36,896 nucleotides of DNA, taken from assembly GCA_051861205.1 (NCBI GenBank), contig JBHYDC010000027.1:1-36896 (forward strand), in the 5' to 3' direction. This stretch comes from JBHYDC01 sp051861205 (GTDB lineage Bacteria > Pseudomonadota > Alphaproteobacteria > Rhizobiales > Pleomorphomonadaceae). This document shows positions 1 to 8,311 of the stretch, piece by piece. The stretch's first letter is position 1. Each line of letters opens with the position of its first letter. The notes beneath the pieces are model-generated. The model ran no database searches, had not been told where the DNA came from, and was given only the letters and a program-made list of their open reading frames with translations. The position numbers and the translations under genes were made by a program.

Positions 1-368
1 GCCTGTCGGGGGGGTTCACGACAGCCGCCGCGCTGGTGAGCGAGATGATGGAAGCCCGCGACGAGCGGCGACTGCTACGGTTCCAGAAGCAGATGGCCGC
101 CTATCAGCTTCTCATCATCGATGAACTGGGCTTCGTCCCGCTCTCCAAAACTGGAGCGGAATTGCTCTTCGAGCTGATCTCGCAACGCTACGAACGGGGT
201 GCCACGCTCATCACCAGCAATCTCCCGTTTGACGAATGGACGGAAACCTTGGGATCGGAGCGTCTCACCGGAGCACTGCTTGATCGCATCACCCACCACG
301 TCAGTATCCTTGAGATGAATGGCGACAGCTATCGTCTCGCCCAAAGCCGCGCAAAAAAGACCGGCTGA
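1..368 (+). CDS. istB: IS21-family transposition helper ATPase IstB (3' part)
   Basis: The reading frame is open from the left edge of the window (frame starting at base 3), so the N-terminal half with the Walker A motif lies outside. The visible part carries the conserved LLRFQKQ stretch, the Walker B segment LLIIDELGF with its DE pair, and the SNLPF sensor-like motif, followed by the typical IstB tail. IstB is the AAA+ ATP-binding helper that works with the IstA transposase in IS21-family transposition. The C-terminus is intact and ends in TGA at 366-368, followed by the non-coding right end of the element. Whether istA and the N-terminus are present cannot be seen. The family assignment is secure; activity of the element is unknown. 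Confidence 0.93.
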   Translation, partial: LSGGFTTAAALVSEMMEARDERRLLRFQKQMAAYQLLIIDELGFVPLSKTGAELLFELISQRYERGATLITSNLPFDEWTETLGSERLTGALLDRITHHVSILEMNGDSYRLAQSRAKKTG

Positions 369-392
369 AGACCTGTCAAAAATCGCCGCGCA

Positions 393-439
393 CGCATGAG
401 ACCCCCGCTCGGGCTACGCCCTCCCGCGGGTCTCATGCG
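393..439. repeat. 12-bp inverted repeat (hairpin) in the IS end
   Basis: CGCATGAGACCC at 393-404 and its exact complement GGGTCTCATGCG at 428-439 are separated by 23 bases. It lies 25 bases after the istB stop and could form a stable stem-loop in RNA. There is no T-run after it, so it is not a classical intrinsic terminator. A role in ending istAB transcription or in the IS end structure is possible but not shown. Confidence 0.6.
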
Positions 440-493
440 CGCACCAAGGTGGCCGACTTTTGCGCCGCCGCGTGGCTGGTTTTTACTCCGCCG

Positions 494-525
494 TTGACTC
501 AGGGAAGGGGTTTGCTTTCTATAAG
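494..525 (+). promoter_or_regulatory. Possible promoter at the IS end, upstream of imuA
   Basis: TTGACT at 494-499 is a good -35 match and coincides with the inferred outer end of the IS21-family element. Possible -10 hexamers are TTCTAT (517-522, 17-base spacer, weak) and TATAAG (520-525, 20-base spacer, better sequence but poor spacing). The second overlaps the LexA box. IS21-type right ends are known to carry outward -35 elements, so this may be a hybrid promoter. Start-site data are absent. Confidence 0.35.
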
Positions 526-539
526 AACAAAATAGGAAC
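525..539 (+). promoter_or_regulatory. LexA (SOS) box for imuA-imuB-dnaE2
   Basis: GAACAAAATAGGAAC is an exact GAAC-N7-GAAC direct repeat, the form of LexA operator described for many Alphaproteobacteria. It ends 6 bases before the imuA ATG and overlaps the likely -10 region and the AGGA ribosome binding site, so bound LexA would block expression until DNA damage. Its position in front of a known SOS operon makes the call strong. Confidence 0.85.
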
Positions 540-545
540 TACGCC

Positions 546-1388
546 ATGTCCAATATCATCATCAACCTTCCTCCGCCGGCGATTTCCGGTGCGTTCAAGA
601 TGCACGAAATCGAATCAAAAACGTTGATTTCCAGCGGCATTTCGGCACTGGACGGGCTGCTTCAAGGTGGGCTTGCGCAAGGGGTCATCCATGAAGCCTA
701 TGCGGCGGGCGAGCGGGATGCGGCGGCGGCAAGCGGTTTGGCGCTGGCCTTCGCGCTTCTGCTGGGCGGGTCTCGCGCGCTGCTCTGGGTGCGGCAGGAT
801 TTTCTGGATGTCGAGGCCGGGGAGCCCTATGGGCCGGGCCTCGGCGAATTCGGCCTTGATCCCACTGCGATCACGCGAGTGCGAGCGCGCGATACCTTGG
901 GCGTCCTTCAGGCCGGGCTGGAGGCGGCCCGCTGCCCTTCGCTCGGCGCGGTGGTGATCGAGCTTTGGGGCGAGGCCAAAGCCTTCGATCTGACCGCCAG
1001 CCGCCGTTTGGCCCTGGCGGCGAAGGCGTCGGGCGTCACGGTTTTGATCGCCCGTATCGCCGCTGCTCCCTGCCCGAGCGCCGCCGAGACTCGCTGGCGG
1101 GTTCGCGCCGCGCCCTCCCGTCCCCTGCCGGCCAATGCGCCGGGGAATCCGGCTTTTTCCGTCACGCTCCTGCGTCATCGCAGCGGCGCGTCCGGTCAAG
1201 AATGGCGTCTGGAGTGGAATCGTGATCGAGGATGCTTCGAGGATGGAACTGCCCGCTCCTTTGCCGCAGACCGTGCCAGTCATGCCCCGCCGCTATCTGG
1301 CAATCTGGTTCCCGTTCCTTTCGGCCGACCGGGTGCGATGGACGGCGCGCAGGACACCGCGCGCCGATCTCTCGGCAAAGCCGGATGA
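546..1388 (+). CDS. imuA: ImuA, SOS mutagenesis cassette protein
   Basis: This is the first gene of the ImuA-ImuB-DnaE2 mutasome, which performs damage-induced error-prone synthesis. ImuA is a RecA/SulA-like protein of 280 residues here. The N-terminal GISALDGLLQGGLAQGVIHE matches the RecA-fold start of the family, but the position of the Walker A loop (AAGERDAAAASG) lacks GKT, as expected for ImuA proteins. The ATG at 546 follows AGGA at a spacing of 9 and sits just after the LexA box. The 3' end overlaps imuB by about 145 bases in a different frame, which implies translational coupling. The C-terminal ~60 residues are low in recognisable motifs. Confidence 0.9.
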   Translation: MSNIIINLPPPAISGAFKMHEIESKTLISSGISALDGLLQGGLAQGVIHEAYAAGERDAAAASGLALAFALLLGGSRALLWVRQDFLDVEAGEPYGPGLGEFGLDPTAITRVRARDTLGVLQAGLEAARCPSLGAVVIELWGEAKAFDLTASRRLALAAKASGVTVLIARIAAAPCPSAAETRWRVRAAPSRPLPANAPGNPAFSVTLLRHRSGASGQEWRLEWNRDRGCFEDGTARSFAADRASHAPPLSGNLVPVPFGRPGAMDGAQDTARRSLGKAG

Positions 1389-2838
1389 GATCCCGCTGGC
1401 TCTCGTCGAGAAAGACCGGGGAACGATGCGGATCGCGGCACTCGATCATGCGGCGGTTCAAAGCGGCCTGACGATCGGCATGGGGCTGGCCGATGCAAGG
1501 GCGCGGCTGCCGGTCCTCGATGCCGTGCAGATGGACCGGCCAGCAGATCAGGCGCGCCTCCATGATTTCGCGGCGATGATGGAATTGTTCACGCCCCTCG
1601 TCGCGCTCGACGGGCGCGACGGGTTGATCCTCGACATCACCGGCTGTGCTCACCTCTTTGGCGGCGAGGGGGGCCTTCATGAGAAGGTCAGGCAGAGGCT
1701 GGCTCGTCTCGGCTTCACGAGCCGTGCCACCGTGGCCGGTACACCCGAGGCGGCCCACGCCCTCGCCCGTTTCGCCAAGGTGGACATCGTCGCGCCAGGC
1801 GGGGAGGAAGCCGCGGTTCGTTCGCTGCCCGTCACCGCTCTCGAAGCGGATGGGGAAACGACGGTGGCCCTTGTGCGGGCAGGCCTGAAGATGCTGGGCG
1901 AGCTTGCCGACCGGCCACTCCAAATGCTGACGGCGCGCTTTGGCGAAGCGCTGACCGCTCGATTCATTCGCATTCTCGGCCGGGAAGATATTCGTATCAC
2001 GCCCCTGCGCGCGCCTCCCGACTGTATCGCCGAGCAGCATTTTCCAGAGCCGCTTCTGGAAACCGATACCCTCGACCAGGTTCTGGCCAAGCTCGCGGAG
2101 GATGTCTGCGCCGTCTTGGAACGGCGCGGCATGGGCGGGCGGCAATTCGAGGCCAGCCTGTTTCGAACCGACGGCGCGGTGCGCCGCCTTATTGTCGAAA
2201 CCAGCGCGCCTTGCCGGGATGAGAGGGCGGTTCGGCGTCTTTTCAAGATGCGAATGGAAACCTTGGCCGATCCGGTGGATGTCGGCTTCGGGTTCGATGC
2301 CGTGCGTCTTGCCGTTTCAGTCGTGGAGATCGTGGCGGAGCGTCAGTCCTCGCTGGACGGCCGCGCGGTCGAAGACGGGGCGCTCGGCGATCTGATCGAC
2401 CGGCTGATCGTCCGCTTCGGCCGTGAGCGGGTGCTGCGTTTCGTCGGGGAGGATAGCCATGATCCCGTGCGCGCCGGCGGCACGGCGCAGGTTGCCCGGA
2501 GCAGTGCGCCTAGCCTGCGCCCGAATGTCGAACCCGGCGAGCCGCCCAGCCGCCCGCTCCAGCTTTTTTCCGCCCCGCAGCCGATCGAGGCGCTGGCCGA
2601 AGTGCCCGATGGGCCGCCCCTGCGCTTCCGCTGGCGGCGCGTTTTGCACGAAATCGCCAGCGCCGAAGGTCCCGAGCGCATTGCCCCGGAATGGTGGCTG
2701 GAAGGCAACGAGGCCCCGCAAACCCGCGATTACTACCGGATCGAGGATGCCGAAGGCCGCCGTTTTTGGGTGTTCCGCCAAGGGCTTTACGGGCAAGCCG
2801 GGCGCCCGCGCTGGTTCATCCACGGACTGTTCGCATGA
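1243..2838 (+). CDS. imuB: ImuB, non-catalytic Y-family polymerase adaptor
   Basis: ImuB is a Y-family DNA polymerase homologue that lacks catalytic activity and links DnaE2 to the sliding clamp. The N-terminus RYLAIWFPFLSADRVRW is typical. The positions where active Y-family enzymes carry DMD and SIDE read FPFL and LDITGCAHLFGGE instead, so the metal ligands are missing. The C-terminus ends in the family signature WFIHGLFA. I chose ATG 1243 because GAGG lies 11 bases upstream; ATG 1282 (MPRRYLAIW) is an alternative with a weaker binding site. The gene overlaps imuA upstream. Its TGA overlaps the dnaE2 ATG (ATGA), so all three genes are one operon. Confidence 0.92.
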   Translation: MELPAPLPQTVPVMPRRYLAIWFPFLSADRVRWTARRTPRADLSAKPDEIPLALVEKDRGTMRIAALDHAAVQSGLTIGMGLADARARLPVLDAVQMDRPADQARLHDFAAMMELFTPLVALDGRDGLILDITGCAHLFGGEGGLHEKVRQRLARLGFTSRATVAGTPEAAHALARFAKVDIVAPGGEEAAVRSLPVTALEADGETTVALVRAGLKMLGELADRPLQMLTARFGEALTARFIRILGREDIRITPLRAPPDCIAEQHFPEPLLETDTLDQVLAKLAEDVCAVLERRGMGGRQFEASLFRTDGAVRRLIVETSAPCRDERAVRRLFKMRMETLADPVDVGFGFDAVRLAVSVVEIVAERQSSLDGRAVEDGALGDLIDRLIVRFGRERVLRFVGEDSHDPVRAGGTAQVARSSAPSLRPNVEPGEPPSRPLQLFSAPQPIEALAEVPDGPPLRFRWRRVLHEIASAEGPERIAPEWWLEGNEAPQTRDYYRIEDAEGRRFWVFRQGLYGQAGRPRWFIHGLFA

Positions 2839-5800
2839 TGCGTTATGCCGAACTTGTCGCGGCCACGAACTTCTCCTTCCTGCGCGGAGCCTCGCCCGCC
2901 AGCGACCTTGTGGTGACGGCGCTGGCGCTTGGCCATGCTGGGATCGGCATCGCCGATCGCAACACGGTGGCGGGCGTGGTTCGTGCCCATGCCACGCTGC
3001 GCGAGTTGCGGGAGGCGGGAAATCTGCCGCCGCAAAAGCTGCGTGAAGGCTCCGGCCCCGGCGAATACACGCTGCGCCCGTCTCCCTCCAGCACGGCCGT
3101 GGAACTGGCCGAGCTTGCCGCCCGGACGCAACAGTTCAAGCTCGTGGTCGGCGCCCGTCTCGCCTTTGCCGACGGCACGCCGGACATCGCCGTCTATCCG
3201 GAAAATCGCGACGGATGGGGCCGGCTCTGCCGCTTGCTCAGTACCGGCAATCGCCGGGTCAAGAAGGGCGACTGTCATCTCACCATCGACGATCTTATGG
3301 CCCACAAGAACGGCCTCTTGATGATCGTGATGCCAAGCCGCGATATGGCCCCGCTGAAAGCGCTGCTGCCGCGCCTTGGCGAAGCGGCTCCCGGCGCGCT
3401 CTGGCTGGGTTCAACCATGTACCGGCGCGGCAACGACCGCCGCCGTCTGGCCCAGTTGAAGACCCTTGCGGCCGGTTATCGGGTCCCGCTCCTTGCCACC
3501 AACGACGTGCTCTATGCCACACCCGGCGAGCGCGACCTCCAAGACGTGCTCTCCTGTATCCGCGAAGGCGTCACGATCGAAACCGCGGGCCGCCGGTTGG
3601 AGGTCAACGCCGAACGGCATTTGAAGCCGCCGGCCGAAATGGCTCGTCTTTTCGCCGATGCCCCCGAAGCGGTGGCGGAAACCGCTGATTTCCTGGCCCG
3701 GATCGATTTTTCGCTGGACCAACTCGCCTATGATTATCCCGACGAAGTGGTGCCGCCCGGCTTCACCGCGCAAGTCTGGCTGGAGACCCTGACTTGGCGT
3801 CACGCCGCCGTCCGCTATCCCGGCGGCCTTCCGGGCAAGGTCAAGACGCTGCTCGAAAGCGAACTCGCCCTGATCCACAAGCTCGATTACGCCCGCTATT
3901 TTCTCACCGTTTACGAGATCGTCCGGGTTGCCAACGACAAAGGCATTCTCTGCCAGGGGCGCGGCTCGGCCGCCAATTCGGCCGTCTGCTATGTTCTCGG
4001 CATCACCTCGGTAGACCCCAACGAGCACGACCTTCTGTTCGCCCGCTTCATCTCGGAAGAGCGCAAGGAGCCGCCCGACATCGACGTCGATTTCGAGCAT
4101 GAACGGCGCGAGGAGGTGATCCAGCACATCTACGAGAAATACGGCCGCCACCGGGCGGGCCTCGCCGCCACTGTGATCAGCTATCGCCCGAAAAGCGCTA
4201 TTCGTGATGTCGGCAAGGCGCTCGGGCTCACCGAAGACGTCACGGCCGCGCTTGCCGGCACCCAGTGGGGAAGCTGGGGCAGCGACATTACGGCCGCACA
4301 TGTGCGTCAATCCGGGCTCGATCCGCAAAACCCGGCGATCCACCGCGCCGTCGAAATGGCCAAACGTCTCCTCGGCTTTCCCCGCCATCTTTCCCAGCAT
4401 GTCGGCGGCTTCGTGCTGACGCGCGGCCGTCTCGACGAACTCGTCCCCATCGGTAACGCGGCGATGGAGGATCGCACCTTCATCGAATGGGACAAGGACG
4501 ATATCGACACGCTGAAGCTGATGAAGGTGGACGTGCTGGCGCTCGGCATGCTGACCTGCATCCGAAAGGCCTTCGATTATATCCGTGAGTTGCAGGGGCT
4601 GGACTGGAGCCTTGCCGACGTGCCGACCGGCGATACGGCAACCTACGACATGCTGTGCCGGGGCGATTCCGTTGGCGTGTTCCAGGTCGAAAGCCGCGCG
4701 CAGATGAACATGCTGCCGCGTCTGAAGCCGCGCGAATTCTACGACCTCGTCATCCAAGTGGCGATCGTCCGGCCCGGCCCCATCCAGGGCAACATGGTTC
4801 ATCCCTATCTTCGGCGTCGCGCCGGCCACGAAAAGGTGGTGTTTCCCTCCCCCGCGCCCGAACACGGCCCTGCCGACGAGCTTCACGCCGTACTCGGCAA
4901 GACCAAGGGCGTGCCGCTGTTTCAGGAACAGGCGATGCAACTGGCCATGGTCGCCGCGAAGTTTTCAGAGGTGGAGGCCAACCGGCTTCGCCGCGCCATG
5001 GCTACCTTCCGAAATCTTGGCACGATCCATGAGTTCGAGTCTATCATGGTGGATCGCATGGTATCGCGTGGTTACGCCAAAGATTTCGCACAGAATTGCT
5101 TCGATCAGATCAAAGGCTTCGGCAGTTATGGTTTTCCGGAAAGCCATGCCGCTTCTTTTGCGAAACTCGTCTACATATCCTCATATATAAAGTGCCATTA
5201 CCCTGCGATATTTGCCGCCGCGCTTTTGAATTCGCAGCCGATGGGTTTCTATGCGCCGGCGCAGATAGTCCGCGATGCGCAGGATCATGGCGTCGGCGTT
5301 AGTTCGGTGGATATCAACCATAGCTTTTGGGACAATACGCTGGAGCCCGGCGATCGGGGCAACCTGAGGCTGCGGCTCGGGTTCAGGCAGGCCGAGGGCC
5401 TTCACGCGGCCGAGGTGGAGCGTCTTATCACCGCGAGGCAAAGCTTGAGGGCGCCCGGCGGGTTTCGATCCGTGGAGGATTTGGCAACCCGTGCCCGCCT
5501 TTATGGCCGCCCGATGCGCGCTCTGGCCGATGCCGACGCTTTTCGCTCTATCGGGCTCGACCGGCGAGCGGCCCTCTGGGCCGTCCGACGCTTGCCTGAC
5601 GATGCGCCGCTTCCCCTTTTCGCCGCTGCCGATGTGCGCGAATTGGGCGAGGAGCCGGATGCCAAGCTGCCGGAGATGACGCTTGGTGAGCATGTCGCCG
5701 TTGATTACCAAACCTTGCGCCTGTCGCTGAAGGCGCATCCAATGGCCATCCTCCGGCCGAGCTTTCAGCGCGAGGGTATTTTGACCTGCGCGCAGGTGAC

Positions 5801-6299
5801 CGCCGCGCGCGATGGCGCTTTCGCCCGCACGGCAGGCATCGTTCTGGTGCGGCAACGACCGGGCAAGGGCAATGCTTTTTTTATCACGCTGGAAGACGAA
5901 ACAGGCATCACCAACGTCGTGCTTTGGGCCCGGCAATTCGAGACCTTTCGCCGTGCCGTGATGGGTGCCCGGTTGATGCTGGTGGAAGGCCGCGTCCAAA
6001 AAAGCGTGGAGGGTGTCGTCCATGTAATGGCGGGGCGTATCCTCGATCGCTCGGCCGAACTCGATCGCCTCTGGGACACGCACCGCGCGGGCGTGGCCCA
6101 AGCGCCAGGGGAAGCTGAACGGCACCGGCCAGCCGAGGTGCGCCAGGAAGTGGAGGTGCCCCAGGAAGTGGAGGTGCCCCAGGAAGTGGAGGTGCATGGA
6201 GCAAACCTGAACCCGCCCCCACTCCACCAAGCTCCCCCACCTCGCTCTGTCCACCCCCGCGACACCCGCCTTCTTCCAAAATCAAGGGATTTTCATTAG
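2835..6299 (+). CDS. dnaE2: Error-prone DNA polymerase DnaE2 (C-family)
   Basis: DnaE2 is the catalytic subunit of the SOS mutasome and copies past lesions. The protein has 1154 residues. It has an N-terminal PHP domain (TNFSFLRGAS near residue 10), a polymerase core with the acidic PDIDVDFEHERR motif near residue 415, the late core motif SYIKCHYPAIFAAALLNSQPMGFY, an OB-fold region around residues 970-1050, and the usual C-terminal HPRDTRLLPKSRDFH. The start ATGATG at 2835 overlaps the imuB stop. The protein is longer than usual because of an 18-base repeat coding a VEVPQE-type hexapeptide repeat before the C-terminus. GC content dips around 5000-5330, but the frame stays intact. Confidence 0.95.
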   Translation: MMRYAELVAATNFSFLRGASPASDLVVTALALGHAGIGIADRNTVAGVVRAHATLRELREAGNLPPQKLREGSGPGEYTLRPSPSSTAVELAELAARTQQFKLVVGARLAFADGTPDIAVYPENRDGWGRLCRLLSTGNRRVKKGDCHLTIDDLMAHKNGLLMIVMPSRDMAPLKALLPRLGEAAPGALWLGSTMYRRGNDRRRLAQLKTLAAGYRVPLLATNDVLYATPGERDLQDVLSCIREGVTIETAGRRLEVNAERHLKPPAEMARLFADAPEAVAETADFLARIDFSLDQLAYDYPDEVVPPGFTAQVWLETLTWRHAAVRYPGGLPGKVKTLLESELALIHKLDYARYFLTVYEIVRVANDKGILCQGRGSAANSAVCYVLGITSVDPNEHDLLFARFISEERKEPPDIDVDFEHERREEVIQHIYEKYGRHRAGLAATVISYRPKSAIRDVGKALGLTEDVTAALAGTQWGSWGSDITAAHVRQSGLDPQNPAIHRAVEMAKRLLGFPRHLSQHVGGFVLTRGRLDELVPIGNAAMEDRTFIEWDKDDIDTLKLMKVDVLALGMLTCIRKAFDYIRELQGLDWSLADVPTGDTATYDMLCRGDSVGVFQVESRAQMNMLPRLKPREFYDLVIQVAIVRPGPIQGNMVHPYLRRRAGHEKVVFPSPAPEHGPADELHAVLGKTKGVPLFQEQAMQLAMVAAKFSEVEANRLRRAMATFRNLGTIHEFESIMVDRMVSRGYAKDFAQNCFDQIKGFGSYGFPESHAASFAKLVYISSYIKCHYPAIFAAALLNSQPMGFYAPAQIVRDAQDHGVGVSSVDINHSFWDNTLEPGDRGNLRLRLGFRQAEGLHAAEVERLITARQSLRAPGGFRSVEDLATRARLYGRPMRALADADAFRSIGLDRRAALWAVRRLPDDAPLPLFAAADVRELGEEPDAKLPEMTLGEHVAVDYQTLRLSLKAHPMAILRPSFQREGILTCAQVTAARDGAFARTAGIVLVRQRPGKGNAFFITLEDETGITNVVLWARQFETFRRAVMGARLMLVEGRVQKSVEGVVHVMAGRILDRSAELDRLWDTHRAGVAQAPGEAERHRPAEVRQEVEVPQEVEVPQEVEVHGANLNPPPLHQAPPPRSVHPRDTRLLPKSRDFH
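6135..6194 (+). repeat. 18-bp tandem repeat inside dnaE2
   Basis: Three units of GAGGTGCCCCAGGAAGTG (the first with one change, GCGCC) run at 6135-6152, 6153-6170 and 6171-6188, followed by a partial fourth, GAGGTG. The unit is a multiple of three, so copy number can change without breaking the frame. It encodes a repeated acidic hexapeptide in the linker between the OB region and the conserved C-terminus. Confidence 0.9.
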
Positions 6300-6547
6300 G
6301 CCCGCTGGAAAAACTGCACCGGGGATCGCGCCCTTGAGCATGGCCTTCCAAGGGCGTCCAAGGCTTTATCATGTTTATGATACGCTCAAGAATGGCGGGT
6401 AGGGTGGAGGGCGGTCAACGGGCCACATCGAAAAAATTCTTTAAATCAATAGCATACGATAGGGTAAGTGGCGGGGCAGTGGAAACCGGATACCGACTGT
6501 CTGCTCTAATAAAGCCAAACCAGAACGCAGACCCACGCGTTTATCAA

Positions 6548-6997
6548 TCATACCCATGGATGCTCGAAGAGGACACTAGCTACGAGAGAGATTGCCCGCT
6601 GTGCATTGACTTCGTGATCAGAGCGCGAGCTGTAATGGTCGTCGACTGTTATCTTTGGTCCTCTGGATGGCTTGAAATGGACCAAGGCATTGCGTTCGCG
6701 TCTTAGCCATTCAAGATCAGCTGCTGATGCAGAATTGGCAAAGGCTGCTTGCATACCTCCGTCGAAATCATCACCAAGCTCCGATTCGCGTAGATGAGCG
6801 TTGACTATAGTGCAGGACAATATAATCGAGATCATAAATGCACCCGCGAAGAAAATGGACTGGAGGTCGACAAGCAGGGCAGTGGCTTGCTCGCCAATGA
6901 TATATGCACCGCCGCGTTGCTCGATATCGAACTGCCCTTCAAACTATGTGCGTCTTGTCTCCCACTTTGCGCTACTTGGATACTCGATCTGATCCAT
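6548..6997 (-). pseudogene. Small gene with LRRERN-LVH motif, broken by one nonsense codon
   Basis: Reading the minus strand from ATG at 6997 (MDQIEYPSSAKWETRRT) gives one continuous frame to the TGA at 6548, apart from a single TAG at 6944-6946. After the TAG the frame continues FEGQFDIEQRGGAYIIGEQ and then a hydrophobic helix (SIFFAGAFMISIIL). Next comes LRRERNALVHF, an R-x4-6-H like pattern as in HEPN-type or AbiV-like helical proteins, and it ends SLVASVLFEHPWV. The protein would have 149 residues. Downstream of the stop an internal ATG at 6835 could express only the last 95 residues. The family is not firmly recognised. The segment has clearly lower GC than the flanking genes, which suggests transfer. 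It is followed at a short distance by an IS6 transposase stub. Confidence 0.6.
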
Positions 6998-7170
6998 GTC
7001 CTCACGCGCAGTCTGAGATTCGTTCGCAATGCAAGGTAGTTGTGCGAAATCCTGAGTAAGTGGCGGAGGAAATGACCCGGACACCCAACTCTCTCTCACT
7101 ATCGTCGCGTGTTTGTTGGTAGTTCCGGGTGAGAATACGAAGAAAGCCAACCAGGTCCTTGTAGATGTGT

Positions 7171-7358
7171 GCTGCGAACATCGGACCGAACCGGTCACAC
7201 CAATCTCACACGGTTTCATTGTCGATCTCGATTCCTCTCTCATGCAAAAGGTCTTCGACGTTGCGGAGCGACAGTGGGAAACGAATGTAAAGCATCACCG
7301 CCAAGCGGATGATTTCGGGCGACGTCTTGCAGTAGCGGAAGGGGCTGCGCTGGGTCAT
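7171..7358 (-). pseudogene. IS6-family transposase, N-terminal stub
   Basis: From ATG at 7358 the minus strand reads MTQRSPFRYCKTSPEIIRLA, continues through a PLSLRNVEDLLHERGIEI segment and reaches DRFGPMFAAH, the conserved N-terminal region of IS6/IS26-type DDE transposases. A TGA replaces the usual Arg after NETV. Homology stops near 7171, before the first catalytic Asp, so this is a dead fragment of about 60 codons. Bases 7397-7415 upstream of the start resemble the outer end of the second IS6 copy (14499-14516), so the element's end is probably near 7415. It has the same orientation as the copy at 13777-14459. Confidence 0.8.
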
Positions 7359-7520
7359 CCTCGGACGCTACTCGGGCGACTTGATGGTCTCAATCAAAGT
7401 TCTTCTGGAAACACCCCTGTGCGCCATCGATAGGCGATCAGGAACACAGTTACAGCCGAATCAAGTGCGCTGGATTTAGCCTGGCAAGATCGCAATGAAG
7501 CCTTCGAGTAAGCGTTCTAA

Positions 7521-8300
7521 TTATCCACACATTCCGCCGTCAACTGGCAGGGCGACCCCGGTGATGAATGAGGCCGCATCAGATGCTAGGAAGAGGGCGG
7601 CTTCAGCCACCTCCCAAGCGGTACCCTGGCGTTGCATCGGCACCATTGCTGCACGGCGGCGGGCGGTCTCGGCGGGGTCGGCGGCGGCGGTGACGTAGGC
7701 CGCGGCGTGGGGGGTGTCGATCACGCCGGGAAGGACCGTGTTGCACCTGATGCCAGCCGCTGCGTATTGCACAGCGATCGAGCGCGACATCCGGTTCAGC
7801 GCGGCCTTCGAAGCCTCGTAGGAGGTATAGGCGTAGGGAGAGTCATAGACAGAGGCCAACGACGAGATGAAGACCATGGCCCCCTTCCCCTGACGAAGCA
7901 TGGATGGCAGCACCGCCTGCGCCGCGCGGGCCGCCGCCTTGACGTTGGTGTTGAACACACGGTCCCAGTCATCCCAGTCCAAAGTGCCGACGCCACCCGG
8001 CGTGCTAATCCCGATGTTAAAATGCAGCACGTCGATGCGGCCAAAAGCCGCCTCCGCCGCTCCGACCATTGCCTCGGCTGCACCGGGGTTGGTCAGGTCG
8101 CTCACAAAGGGGACGGCGGAGTGACCTTCAGCCGCGATTAGCGCGCAAGTTGCGGCTGTAGCCGGGGCCGCGCGATCAACGCACAACACCCGCCCGCCTT
8201 CGCGCGCATAGGCCACCGCCGCAGCCTTGCCGTTACCCCAGCCTTCTGCGACTGACCCCGCGCCGACCACCACCACCGATTTGCCGGCAAAGCGGGCCAT
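7521..8300 (-). CDS. SDR-family NAD(P)-dependent oxidoreductase
   Basis: A 259-residue classical short-chain dehydrogenase/reductase, which oxidises an alcohol or reduces a ketone with NAD(P). The Rossmann glycine motif appears as GAGSVAEGWGNG at residues 12-23. The NIGIS segment (the NAG position) is near residue 95, Ser near 145 (FISSLA), and the catalytic YTSYEASK near residue 158. The C-terminus ends FITGVALPVDGGM, as is normal. The acidic residue after beta-2 (CVDR) favours NAD over NADP. It is the last gene of the minus-strand arm and starts 11 bases after the hydrolase stop, with GAGG upstream of its ATG. The substrate is unknown; the context suggests a step before or after acyl-CoA formation. 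Confidence 0.88.
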   Translation of the reverse strand: MARFAGKSVVVVGAGSVAEGWGNGKAAAVAYAREGGRVLCVDRAAPATAATCALIAAEGHSAVPFVSDLTNPGAAEAMVGAAEAAFGRIDVLHFNIGISTPGGVGTLDWDDWDRVFNTNVKAAARAAQAVLPSMLRQGKGAMVFISSLASVYDSPYAYTSYEASKAALNRMSRSIAVQYAAAGIRCNTVLPGVIDTPHAAAYVTAAADPAETARRRAAMVPMQRQGTAWEVAEAALFLASDAASFITGVALPVDGGMCG

Positions 8301-8311
8301 CGTACCAGGCC

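Larger units (their letters stand above)
1..499 (+). mobile_element. Right end of an IS21-family insertion sequence
   Basis: After istB stops, about 130 bases contain no ORF but include a 12-bp perfect inverted repeat and finish in a run resembling IS21-family right ends (GGTTTTTACTCCGCCGTTGAC near 478-498). The boundary at about 499 is inferred from that resemblance, because the left end lies outside the window and no target duplication can be compared. The element sits directly upstream of the SOS mutasome operon and reads towards it. Confidence 0.6.

Noticed and set aside
393..439. Intrinsic terminator after istB
   Set aside because: The stem is strong but has no T-run; kept only as an inverted repeat.
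3411..4940. 509-codon frame antisense to dnaE2
   Set aside because: High-GC shadow of a conserved gene; no family resemblance and no ribosome binding site.
6371..6706. 111-codon plus-strand frame in the decay zone
   Set aside because: No family resemblance and overlaps the better supported interrupted minus-strand gene.
7113..7433. 106-codon plus-strand frame
   Set aside because: It is antisense to the IS6 transposase stub, which is recognisable on the minus strand.
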